DNA of 64,000 bases from Debaryomyces hansenii CBS767 (lineage: Eukaryota > Ascomycota > Pichiomycetes > Serinales > Debaryomycetaceae): contig NC_006046.2 of NCBI RefSeq assembly GCF_000006445.2, positions 372,001-436,000 of the forward strand, written 5' to 3'. The first letter of the stretch is position 1, and every line of letters starts with the position of its first letter. The notes under the pieces are model-generated. The model saw nothing but the letters and a program-made list of their open reading frames with translations, was not told the origin of the DNA and did not search any database. The position numbers and the translations under genes were made by a program. Shown here one piece after another: positions 1 to 9,600 of this stretch.

Positions 1-2
1 GT

Positions 3-629
3 GAAAAGAAAGAAGATACCAGAGGTCAATTTAGAGTTAAGGTTACCAATTTACCAGATGGTACAGCATGGCAAGATTTTAAGGACTTTGTCAGAGATAG
101 AACCGAATTGGCTCCTACCTTTGCCAAAGTTTTCAGAAATTACGACACTGACGAAGTCATTGGTGCTTTAGAATTTGGCTCAGCCGATGAATTAGCTACC
201 GTCATTCCATTGTTAAACGAATCCGAATTCCAAGGTGCCGTTTTAGCAGCTGAAGAAGATACTTCTCCATTCGTTCCACCTCCACCAAGAAGAGGTGGTT
301 TCAGAGGTGGCCGTGGTGACTTCAGAGGTGGCTTCAGAGGTGGCCGTGGCGACTTCAGAGGTGGCCGTGGTGACTTCAGAGGCGGTTTCAGAGGTGGCCG
401 TGGTGACTTCAGAGGTGGCTTCAGAGGTGGCCGTGGCGATTTCAGAGGTGGCCGTGGTGACTTCAGAGGCGGTTTCAGAGGTGGCCGTGGCGACTTTAGA
501 GGTGGCCGTGGTGACTTTAGAGGTGGCCGTGGTGACTTCAGAGGTGGCCGTGGTGGATTTGACCGTAGAGACGAAGGTGGATACGAAAGAGATTCATACG
601 TCCGTGACAGATCTCCAACCCGTTATTGA
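3..629 (+). CDS. NPL3: Npl3-type RNA-binding protein, 3' part only
   Basis: The window opens inside this gene; the reading frame is open from base 3, so the N-terminal part and first RRM lie to the left. What is visible is the end of a second RRM (VTNLPDGTAWQDFKDF, then IGALEF), a short proline stretch (VPPPP), a long Arg-Gly-rich tail of FRGGRGD units, and the C-terminal tail DRSPTRY. Npl3 of S. cerevisiae has the same order: two RRMs, an RGG tail, and an SPTR end used as an SR-kinase site. Known role of the family: mRNA packaging, export and splicing, shuttling between nucleus and cytoplasm; RGG arginines are methylated. The many Asp residues inside the repeats (RGD) look distinctive. Assignment rests on domain order and the C-terminal tail. 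Confidence 0.8.
   Translation, partial: EKKEDTRGQFRVKVTNLPDGTAWQDFKDFVRDRTELAPTFAKVFRNYDTDEVIGALEFGSADELATVIPLLNESEFQGAVLAAEEDTSPFVPPPPRRGGFRGGRGDFRGGFRGGRGDFRGGRGDFRGGFRGGRGDFRGGFRGGRGDFRGGRGDFRGGFRGGRGDFRGGRGDFRGGRGDFRGGRGGFDRRDEGGYERDSYVRDRSPTRY
291..553 (+). repeat. Tandem repeat coding the RGG/RGD tail
   Basis: Direct repeats of a roughly 12-21 bp unit related to AGAGGTGGCCGTGGTGACTT encode alternating FRGG and RGDF blocks. Copies are almost identical at the DNA level, including synonymous positions (only T/C changes such as GGTGAC and GGCGAC), so copy number has probably changed recently by slippage or unequal exchange. Confidence 0.85.
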
Positions 630-1195
630 GATCTCAAGTAAGTAAACTTGGTTATTAAGATTTAGATTTTAAGCAATCCTATTGAAATAGAGCAAATATA
701 TTAAAATTGAAGCCTTATATTGTGGGCTTATCGTGGATCTTGAATTAATAATCGAGGCTAGAACTTGTTGGGATGGAACTATTTTTTTATTGTGAATTTT
801 TTGGTTGTTACTATATTATATTGTTGTTTAATTTGTTGTATATCTTATCTTAACTGTATATGGTACCGTAACTAAGTGGAAAGAAAACGTGGATTGTTTT
901 TCATCCTAAATTTATATAAGTGGATTAAGAGAGATATCGTTGTATTTGCCAGAAGATTTTGAAGTTTTCAATTCCTTTAAAATGTATTATTATCAATTTT
1001 CTTTGAATGCACAAAGTTCTTGTTGTCACATAGATTTCACCTTTGAAACATTATTTGATTCTATCTAGAGATTTTATAGAGATTATAGTGCTTATGTTAA
1101 TAAATATGAGACCTGTATATACCAGATTTAGAGCATTTATTTCTGTATGATGGACTTTTTCATTCACCTTGTAGGAAAGAAGGCACTATAGGCAG
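630..1195. other. Intergenic, NPL3 3' region and BNA7 promoter
   Basis: AT-rich DNA with no ORF or RNA gene I can support. It must hold the NPL3 3' UTR and the BNA7 promoter. No clear regulatory motif was recognised. Confidence 0.6.
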
Positions 1196-2071
1196 ATGGA
1201 CGACGGAATAGTTAGCTACGGAGAGCATCCATTGAACCGGTTGAAGTTCTTCCAGTTCGACAAATCGAACGATGTGACTCTTTTGCTAATTCATGGTGGA
1301 GCATGGAGGGATCCTAATAACACATACAACGATTTCAAAGATATGATTAGCCATATACAAAAGAACCAATATGCAGCTAAATATAATCTAATTGCCATGA
1401 ATTATAGGTTGTCGCCAGAGGTTAAGCATCCATTTCATTTATGGGATGTACTAGAGGGCCTACAATTTTTGGTGCAAAATTACGATATCCATAAAATTCT
1501 GATTGCAGGACATTCAGTAGGTGCTACCTTAATGTTGCAATTACTAGACTACAACAAGATACTTGATACAGGCTTTCAGATCCTCGTGGAGGATCTGAAA
1601 GCCGACAAAAATCGTACAGAAACAGATTTGCATGTTCCACTGAAAAAAGAACGAATTCTAATGAATGAAGCTATGGAAAAGCTTCAATTAAGAACGTTCT
1701 GCTTTATTGATGGAATCTACGATATTACTCAACTAATTAGCGAATATGGATGTCCTTATGAAAGCTTTGTCAATAATGCATTTTCATCTCCTGAACAATA
1801 CGCAGAAGCTACACAATTATCCTCCTCCACTGTAGATGTTGGAAGTCCCTTCAGCTACAATACACATCTGGCCAACGTTCGGAACGAATTGAATCTAGTA
1901 ATTCTTCAATCTAACAAAGATGAACTTCTTTCGATGAGACAGACTAATTTATTTATTGAATACTTGACTCAGAAGAACCTAAACTTCAAACCTTTTGTAG
2001 GTGAATGGGGAGGCCACGAACATGTATATAGACACGAAGACGTAGCCAATATAGTGTTAGATAGCATATAA
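1196..2071 (+). CDS. BNA7: Kynurenine formamidase (arylformamidase)
   Basis: An alpha/beta-hydrolase of 291 aa, expected to hydrolyse N-formylkynurenine to kynurenine and formate in the tryptophan-to-NAD pathway in the cytosol. The family signature HGGAW is at residues 33-37 (oxyanion-hole motif), the nucleophile elbow GHSVGA at 105-110 with Ser107, a candidate acid at Asp242 (NKDELL) and a candidate His at 274 (GGHEHVY). NYRLSPE and FIDGIYD also match S. cerevisiae Bna7. The protein is about 30 residues longer than that enzyme; most of the excess lies between GHSVGA and FIDGIYD. That insert contains a perfect DNA hairpin (1571-1603), listed separately. The ATG is the first in frame. Confidence 0.85.
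   Translation: MDDGIVSYGEHPLNRLKFFQFDKSNDVTLLLIHGGAWRDPNNTYNDFKDMISHIQKNQYAAKYNLIAMNYRLSPEVKHPFHLWDVLEGLQFLVQNYDIHKILIAGHSVGATLMLQLLDYNKILDTGFQILVEDLKADKNRTETDLHVPLKKERILMNEAMEKLQLRTFCFIDGIYDITQLISEYGCPYESFVNNAFSSPEQYAEATQLSSSTVDVGSPFSYNTHLANVRNELNLVILQSNKDELLSMRQTNLFIEYLTQKNLNFKPFVGEWGGHEHVYRHEDVANIVLDSI
1571..1603. repeat. Perfect 15-bp inverted repeat inside BNA7
   Basis: GGCTTTCAGATCCTC, a 3-nt loop GTG, then GAGGATCTGAAAGCC: the arms are exact reverse complements. It codes GFQILVEDLKA in the extra segment of the formamidase. In RNA it would form a stable 15-bp stem with a very tight loop. Confidence 0.95.
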
Positions 2072-2128
2072 TCTATCTACATAGTAAAGAAATTGGTAGT
2101 AAATATGCGTGCACTTGTCACAAAAAAA

Positions 2129-2174
2129 TTCCACCAGAAAAAATGAAAATTATTTGATTCATCATCTGGTGGAA
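2129..2174. promoter_or_regulatory. 9-bp inverted repeat in TIF35 leader/promoter
   Basis: TTCCACCAG (2129-2137) and CTGGTGGAA (2166-2174) are exact reverse complements separated by 28 A/T-rich bases, 44 bp before the TIF35 ATG. It could be a paired binding site or an mRNA-leader stem; nothing in the sequence decides. Confidence 0.5.
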
Positions 2175-2217
2175 GACAACGTAAAATTTGAAAAGTTATA
2201 ATACACTATAGAATAAG

Positions 2218-3048
2218 ATGTCAGCCTCTGTTATCAAGTCATGGGCAGATGCCGAAGACGAAATTCCGACCCCAGAAATTACCACTAACCCAGATGGAAC
2301 CAAGACAGTTGTTAGTTACAGACTTAATGCTAATGGACAGAAAGTTAAAATAACCCAAAAGATCAAAGAAGTTAAGGTGAAAGAAAAAGTCCATCCATTA
2401 ATTGCACAACGTAAGAACTGGGCAAAGTATGGTAAAGAAAAAAATACACCACCAGGACCAGATACAAGAACCACTCAATTAGGTGAAAAAGTCGAATTGA
2501 AATTGGGTACATCATGGAAAGAAATTGAAAAACAAGAAGAAGAATCGAAAGAAGAACAAAAGGCACAATTGGTTTCTACGCAAAGAATCAAATGTAGAAC
2601 TTGTGGTGGTGATCATTTCACCTCTAAGTGTCCATTTAAAGACACTCTTATTAGTGATTCTACTGACGCTTCAAATGCTGCTACTCCAGAACCAGCTGAT
2701 GACGGTATGAATGCACCAGGCAAGTATGTTCCAAGACACTTAAGAAAGGATGCCAATGGTAACATGCCAGCCAAGGATTTGAAGGATAGAGACGACTCTA
2801 CAACTTTGAAGATCTCACAATTGAACAGTATTGTTGACGAAGATATGTTGAGAAATGAATTACTTGGTAGATACGGTCCATTCCAAAGAGCTATTGTGGT
2901 CAGAAATAGAGAAACCGGTGAATCAAGAGGTTTTGCTTACGTTACATTTGCTACTGAATCTAAGGCCGAGGAAGCTTTGAACGACTTGAACGGAAAGGGT
3001 TACCACTCTTTAATTTTACACTTAGAATGGTCCAAAAAGAGAAAATAA
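2218..3048 (+). CDS. TIF35: Translation initiation factor eIF3 subunit g
   Basis: 276 aa, close to the 274 aa of S. cerevisiae Tif35. The N-terminal half carries the eIF3g signature (SWADAEDEIPTPE and the QRKNWAKYG region that binds eIF3i). A CCHC-type zinc knuckle CRTCGGDHFTSKC lies near residues 125-137, and a single RRM fills about residues 190-270 (RNP1-like RGFAYVTF). Known role: core eIF3 subunit in the cytoplasm, needed for scanning and for reinitiation. The start is the first ATG and matches the family N-terminus. Very likely an essential gene. Confidence 0.95.
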   Translation: MSASVIKSWADAEDEIPTPEITTNPDGTKTVVSYRLNANGQKVKITQKIKEVKVKEKVHPLIAQRKNWAKYGKEKNTPPGPDTRTTQLGEKVELKLGTSWKEIEKQEEESKEEQKAQLVSTQRIKCRTCGGDHFTSKCPFKDTLISDSTDASNAATPEPADDGMNAPGKYVPRHLRKDANGNMPAKDLKDRDDSTTLKISQLNSIVDEDMLRNELLGRYGPFQRAIVVRNRETGESRGFAYVTFATESKAEEALNDLNGKGYHSLILHLEWSKKRK

Positions 3049-3469
3049 TCCTCCCGACAAGAATCTTTGCTCTTTTTATAACTGTATTTTAGCGAATGAA
3101 GATTGGGTATTATGCATTGGATGATTTCAAACGGACTAACGAATTTATCATTTTTTCTCCATACATACTTATTTTCTTCTTGTTTTTCCTTTATATTGAC
3201 ATATAATTGCTACGTAGCATAAGTTTATACATATACTGTTGTGTATTAATAAATTAACTAGTAAGAATTGCTCTTATAATTTTGCAATTTCATATTATTC
3301 GAGATTTTTAAATTCGGGATGTTCTAAAAAAAGGTTCCGCTCCTAGCAATAAAATAATTAGTTGGTAGATGTTCGTTTATAGGGAAGGTCAACAGTTATT
3401 ATTGTAAAAACTTGCTTATTATACATATTAGAGTGGTAATACCTTACGAATACTGGTCTTTTAAGTATA
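3049..3469. other. Intergenic, TIF35 to WD40 gene
   Basis: AT-rich spacer between two plus-strand genes. No ORF, tRNA or recognisable motif beyond A/T runs. Confidence 0.6.
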
Positions 3470-6400
3470 ATGTCGGTACAATTATCAACGCCGCCATTGA
3501 GCAAAGATAAAAGCTCTGAGAAGTCTACCACACCAAAGTCCAGTAAGAAGAAGTTTTTCAGTAACTTATTGCATCGGAAGAATAAAAACGAAACATCACC
3601 GAATCTGGGGCTGAACAATGGATTGAAATCTCGTTCGTCTTCGGCCAGTACTAAGGTTAGTTCTTCCCCGTCATTAACGAATAAACTTAAACGTCAATCC
3701 TGGGTTTCTAATAATAGCAAAAGAACAAGTAGGTCTCAGGTTAGAGGGCGCTCAAAGGGACCGGATGTATCAGGCAATTGCATAGATGATGATGATGATA
3801 GTGTATTTAATTATGCTGAAGAAGACGAAATTGAAGATAGTCGCAATGTCTTTGATATGACCTCATCATTGTCATCATTGTCACACGCTATGTCTTCCCA
3901 TTCCCTTAATGAGCTTGGTGTCAGGCATAATAATTCCTCAAACACAAACATCGGGGACATGATTAATCTGACTATGCAATCCACCGATGCACAACCGCAA
4001 CCCTGGGATGGCTTAACTCCCGAATCTTTGGTTGTGCCGCAATATGTGAAAACTCACAGAAGAAACAAACATAGTCCAAGAGCGTTGAATAATTTGTTCT
4101 TAGCACAAGAGTTAAACGTCGAATCGTGTGCTTCGAAGAATCATAATGATAATGATAGCATTTCTAGTGAGAGTTTGAAACAAGGAACCTCGAGTGATGA
4201 TGATCATGACGAAATTCTTTATGAGCATGAAACACAGGCCACAAGTGAGTTCTTTTCCGATTCTCAAGGATATTCTAAAAGACCAGCTCATAAAAGAAAA
4301 AATAAGAACGATTTTAATGAAGTTTATGTTATGGAATTCAGCAGAGATGGAAAATATTTAGCAGTCGCCGGTCGAAATTCAATAATTAAAATTTGGAAAG
4401 TGATATCATCTCCCTTAAGCAGATTGGAACAAAAGAATGCGGAGTCACTGAACGAAAACAGCAAATCAAAGAAAACAAACAAGAATCTTTATAAGGGGGC
4501 ACCAGTTTTTCATCAAGCTCCAGTGAGAGTTTTTAAAGGTCATACTCATAGCGTTTTATCTTTAGATTGGAGTAAAAACAATTTCTTAATTTCTGGTAGT
4601 ATGGATAGACTGGTTAAATTGTGGCATGTAGATAGACTGGATTGTCTAGAAACTTTTCAAAATGACGATTTTGTAACTACAGTCAAATTTCATCCAATGG
4701 ATGATAGGTTTTTCTTAAGTGGATCTTTAGATAATCAAGTACGGCTTTGGTCAATTTTAGAGAAGAACATAGCATATAATAAGGATTTAGGTGATGATAT
4801 TTTGATTACAGCTGCTTCTTTTACACCTGATGGCCAGCATTGTATTGTCGGTGGATTTAATGGCTCAATTTTTGCATTAGAAATCAATGGGTTGCATGTA
4901 ATTAATAGGTTCGAAGTGAAAGAGAAATCTTTCGTACATTCATTTCATAACAAGAATGGTAACAAAATTACTGGAATTAAGATTTTTGAGAGTAGAGAAT
5001 ACTCGAGACTAAAGATTATAGATGATGATCCTTTGGCAAAATGGAATTTTTTGATTACAACGAATGATTCGAAAATTAGATTAGTGAATTCTGATCTGAA
5101 AAAATTAGTAACCAGATTTAAGGGTTTAACTAATACCAGCTCGTCAATAGTTGCAGACATGACCGATGACTTCCATTATATTGTATCAGGATCTGAAGAT
5201 CACTGGTGCTACGTTTGGGAAAATAATAATTCAATTATCAATAATAAATTAAAATTAGCTTTAAAGGACTTGGTTTTAGAAGGCAAAAACCACATTAATG
5301 ATTTGCAAAGTAAACATAAATCATATGCAAAATTAATTCATAAAAATCCTTTAATGAAAAAGTTAAACGTTCAAAAGTTCTTGGATGATGAAAACGCGAT
5401 TGAATATGTTGCAAACGAAAATAATAGTTACGTGGCATTTCATCCACATCATTCGAAGGTTAATGTTGCAGTTTTTGCTCCTGAAAATACTAAAAAATTA
5501 TTAGAACTATCGGATGATCTAATATTTGAATTAATTAAGAGAGGTAAAAAGTATAATTTGGGTGGGGTTGAAGATGACAAGTCTCTTGAAAATGATAACC
5601 CAGATGATTTTTCAAGTGAAATTGGCGTAAATGGGGGCCATATTATTATCACAACGGATCAATACGGATTGATTAGGGTCTTCAGACAAGATTCGGCTTA
5701 CGAAGTTAGAAAAAAATTGAGAGATATCCTTAAACTGAAGAAAGAAAACTGTTCAAAACTTAAGAGTGACTCTAAAGTTAATTCATGTAACCAATTGTGC
5801 GATTCAAAGACGAATAAGAATAATCTGAGATTAGATTTGCCTCGAAGCCGTAGTACAAGACTGGCAAATAACAGAAGTCTAAGTCCTTCGAATGATGGAT
5901 ACTTCGCTTTGAAAAATAAACTTCATAGCAGAATTAAAGGAAACAGTAACGGAATTTCAAATACTAGTAGCAGCTTATCGACCATGGATGGTAAATCGTC
6001 GAATCCTGGTACACCATCAAGTATGTATCAAATTTCAGACCATAGATCGTCTTCCCAGTCAAATTTACCACGATTCGTTTCTTCGAGCTCATTAGTCAAC
6101 GGTGCAACACTGCATAATACATCGTCATCGGGGATAATGTCGCAAGTAGATGCAACCGTAGATATAAGAAATGACGATATTGACTCTATTTCTATGTCTG
6201 AAAAATCATATATACCAGAAACTGGGAATACTAGCTTAAATGCTCCCGAATCAGCTTATACTTTGACACTCACGCCAAGTAATGATAATAAATCAAGTAG
6301 AACATTAACTGCTACACCTCCTGTTTCTTCTACCAAAACCGAAGTGTTTCCAGCTCTTGATAATCAAAAGAAAGGTATTCCATTATTAATTAACACGGGA

Positions 6401-6553
6401 AGCACTGTTGACAATAAAGAGGATAAATCTGAGATTATTAATTTTCACACTCTGGCAAATGATAGTATAAATATGGATCGAGCCTTTGAGGGCCCAAATT
6501 CGAACAACAGTTCATTTTATAATGCTGAGAATAATACGAGAGGTAGAATGTAA
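3470..6553 (+). CDS. WD40-repeat protein, DGR2/YMR102C (WDR44-like) family
   Basis: 1027 aa. A basic, Ser-rich N-terminus (SKKKFFSNLLHRK) precedes WD40 repeats from about residue 280: VYVMEFSRDGKYLAVAG..IIKIWKV, GHTHSVLSLDW..GSMDRLVKLWHV, VTTVKFHP..GSLDNQVRLWSI, and later GSEDHWCYVWE. The C-terminal 300 residues are low-complexity Ser/Asn/Thr. The order and the long inserts match the paralogues Dgr2 and YMR102C of S. cerevisiae, related to animal WDR44, a Rab11 partner. The molecular function in yeast is poorly known (DGR2 mutants resist 2-deoxyglucose). A scaffold role is inference. Convergent with IRR1, 81 bp between stop codons. Confidence 0.75.
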   Translation: MSVQLSTPPLSKDKSSEKSTTPKSSKKKFFSNLLHRKNKNETSPNLGLNNGLKSRSSSASTKVSSSPSLTNKLKRQSWVSNNSKRTSRSQVRGRSKGPDVSGNCIDDDDDSVFNYAEEDEIEDSRNVFDMTSSLSSLSHAMSSHSLNELGVRHNNSSNTNIGDMINLTMQSTDAQPQPWDGLTPESLVVPQYVKTHRRNKHSPRALNNLFLAQELNVESCASKNHNDNDSISSESLKQGTSSDDDHDEILYEHETQATSEFFSDSQGYSKRPAHKRKNKNDFNEVYVMEFSRDGKYLAVAGRNSIIKIWKVISSPLSRLEQKNAESLNENSKSKKTNKNLYKGAPVFHQAPVRVFKGHTHSVLSLDWSKNNFLISGSMDRLVKLWHVDRLDCLETFQNDDFVTTVKFHPMDDRFFLSGSLDNQVRLWSILEKNIAYNKDLGDDILITAASFTPDGQHCIVGGFNGSIFALEINGLHVINRFEVKEKSFVHSFHNKNGNKITGIKIFESREYSRLKIIDDDPLAKWNFLITTNDSKIRLVNSDLKKLVTRFKGLTNTSSSIVADMTDDFHYIVSGSEDHWCYVWENNNSIINNKLKLALKDLVLEGKNHINDLQSKHKSYAKLIHKNPLMKKLNVQKFLDDENAIEYVANENNSYVAFHPHHSKVNVAVFAPENTKKLLELSDDLIFELIKRGKKYNLGGVEDDKSLENDNPDDFSSEIGVNGGHIIITTDQYGLIRVFRQDSAYEVRKKLRDILKLKKENCSKLKSDSKVNSCNQLCDSKTNKNNLRLDLPRSRSTRLANNRSLSPSNDGYFALKNKLHSRIKGNSNGISNTSSSLSTMDGKSSNPGTPSSMYQISDHRSSSQSNLPRFVSSSSLVNGATLHNTSSSGIMSQVDATVDIRNDDIDSISMSEKSYIPETGNTSLNAPESAYTLTLTPSNDNKSSRTLTATPPVSSTKTEVFPALDNQKKGIPLLINTGSTVDNKEDKSEIINFHTLANDSINMDRAFEGPNSNNSSFYNAENNTRGRM

Positions 6554-6634
6554 AGGATTAGTTACGAGATTATATCGGATTATGTATATTGTATAAATAA
6601 ACAATATAACATTCTATACGTGTTTAATTCATTA

Positions 6635-9600
6635 TCATGAGACTATTTGAGATTGACTATCTTCATCCATATCAAGATCCAAGTCGATTTCTGAGACATT
6701 GGTAGAAGTTGTCAAAAGAGTATTTTCCTTCTCAGCAACTGTATTATCTTTTGAAGTTTTTTGTCCACCATTTTGCAAGATATTCATCTGTTCTTCATTC
6801 AGTTTCAAAAGTTTATAGTATAAACCACCTATCTTTTCACTATTCAAGCTCAACCGACTTAAAACAAAATCATTAACCATTGATAAGTGTATCAATGTAA
6901 ACAATTTGACTGTAAAAACACACAAATCCTTTTCCGCGAGCCATATTTCACTCTCCTTCTTCTGTTGTTTCTTTAATTGATCAAGTTTTGCTTTAGCTTT
7001 GATCTTTTCCTCGTTTTCACCATCCTCGTCACTGGCATATCCATCGTCGGCATCGTCACCGTCGGAATCAAACCCTCTTCTATTTTCTTTTTCTTTTTCT
7101 TTATTCAAATTATGAAATTCTTCAAAATTTACATCTTCTTCATCTGTTCTATCTAATTCAACATCAATAAGATTAGCTAATTTGGATTCTTTGTAAAGGA
7201 AAATATTAAGTAATTCGTTCTGAAATCTAACAGGAATAGTTTTACTAATATACTTCCCCATGCCATCAGTTTCATTAAAAAATCTATTGAAATTCTTGAA
7301 GTTATTATTGTTGTTAAACTTCATATAAAACACCTTCATAGAGACAATTATATCAATTATTTTGGCTCCAAGTAACGTTTTCAACGAATTTAATTTTTCA
7401 ATCATTAGATAGGCATTTTCATTGGAAATGGAGGACGAGGATGAGCATGTTTCATAAATACCATCGATCGAGCTGAAAAATGATTGAAAAATCTTGAAGT
7501 TTGCCTTTAGAACAGAAACCACATCATCAAATATCAATTCAATATCATAATGGTGTTGTGAATTATTGTCTTCATAGGCAGGGACATAAATTAATGTCTC
7601 CAATTTCCAAGAATTCCATACCAATATAAAATCTAAAGTAACTTTATATGAATCAATAAATTTATCAATTGTTTGTAGGAAACTGTTTGACCATTGATCT
7701 ATCATTTTTTCTATGTCTAGCCTATCGAGAACTTTCCAGGTCATTAATTCAACGATTGAAGAAGATGAATTGCCAGACGAGTTATTAATATACTCGTTAA
7801 TGTTGATATAATTTCCTAATTTTCCGAGTTTTGCTAATGGGTTGGATGCGTTAATCAAAGTATCAATAACAAATTTTTGAGTTTTTAATTCATCATTATA
7901 AGCTTCTTGATCACCCAATTCTGTTAGTAGAGTATTGGAGTTATAAATTTCTTTCAATTCTGCAATTAACTCTTGCAATAAATTTTGAATCTTCAACCTA
8001 ATATCGGTATTCATGATATTTGATGGGGCACTGCTATTAATAGATTGCGTGGGTGACGTATGATTATCATAATTGATCAACAACTTATTGAAATATTCAT
8101 CAAATACTTGCAAAATAATATCATTTTCAAAGTCTGTGGATTCATAAGATTGATAAAAACTTATGATTTTCGAAGTAATATCATTGTAAACATTCAATTG
8201 TCCCATACTTTGGAACATTGTATAAATGTTATCACTATGGGAAAATGAAACTATTAATACATTCCATAAATCCAAGAAAATCAAAAACTGATTGTTCGAT
8301 TTATTCAGTGACTTCTGAATAGCCGGTAAATAATCGATTAATTTGATCAATACAGACGTGTGATTTTCTTCATTTTCGGCTTCGTCCTTGCCTCTTTTAA
8401 TATTCGAGGACAAAATCGAAGAAATAGATCCGTTGATGAAATTTAATAGATAGTAGTAGTCAGTTTCCCCAGAAAGTTCTAATAATTTCTTGAAATTAGT
8501 AACTTCCACATTTTCTTCTTCAATATTCCCCAGTTTGGGATGAAAGGTAATGGACGATAAGTCAAACAATAAATATCGAACTAAAAATTCCCAAGACTTT
8601 GCGTAAGATGGCAAACGATAGAGTGACTTGAAGACTGTCGCTATTGGCGTAAAATTTCGAGTACTTGGAAGCTCCGATTCAATCGTGGGTTTATTCTTTA
8701 AATAGCTATCGTATGAGTTTTTTAAAAATTTAATTAGGTTTTTCGTTCTCAAACAATCATTAATATCTAGCTTACCATGTTCACTCCCAAATTGTGGGGA
8801 TTCATAATTTTCGGTAAAAATAGAGTACTTTTCTAATTCGACTTTGGTGCTTTCTAAGTTCACAAGATTTATGAATCTGCTCAACTCCATTTTCAATTTT
8901 TCATCAGACGATTGGCCAAATCCAGATCCATAATCAAGCAAGTAATAAAATATTTGGGAGATTTGTAAATTATCGCTTTCTTCGAGAAAGCCTATTTTCA
9001 GTAATTCACAGCATATACTAATTAGATTATGCTTGACATTAAAATCATTGTCCTTCCTGCTCATATTAATCAATTGCTTCTTGAATCGTTCAGTAAATTG
9101 CCTGAAACCGATACTCATATTTTGATTTCCATTCGATGCATTCTTATATAATTTAAGTAAAACCTTAGTAACCTCAGCTCTTACATGATTGGAAGGATCT
9201 GATAATAACCAACCGAAATAACGTAAATACGACGACTGAAAGAAAAAGTCAGGGTATGTAGTCATCCATTGACCTAATTGCCTTAAACACTCCTGTCTAA
9301 TTGATGCATCAACATCCCTATATCTGTGAATGAATGTCGTTTCAGTTATCTCTCCGAAATATTCATAGATAGTTTCTTTCTGATTATGATAAATATGAAT
9401 ATTTTTAGATATAGCATCGGCTTTGCTATTTCGAGGCTTCTTATTACCTTTATGTTTAGAATTATTAGTGATGTTAGACAATTGTCGTTGGTACTTCTCT
9501 AATGTCGTTGTTATTGTCACAACAATGTCACATAATTTGGTTTGAATTGTCAAAAGTATGGTTGTGGAAATATGCCTCAAAGGTCTGACAGTACATGAAC

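Noticed and set aside
295..645. Second open frame over the NPL3 repeat (Val/Ser/Glu-rich)
   Set aside because: A shadow frame generated by the tandem repeat; the RGG frame matches Npl3.
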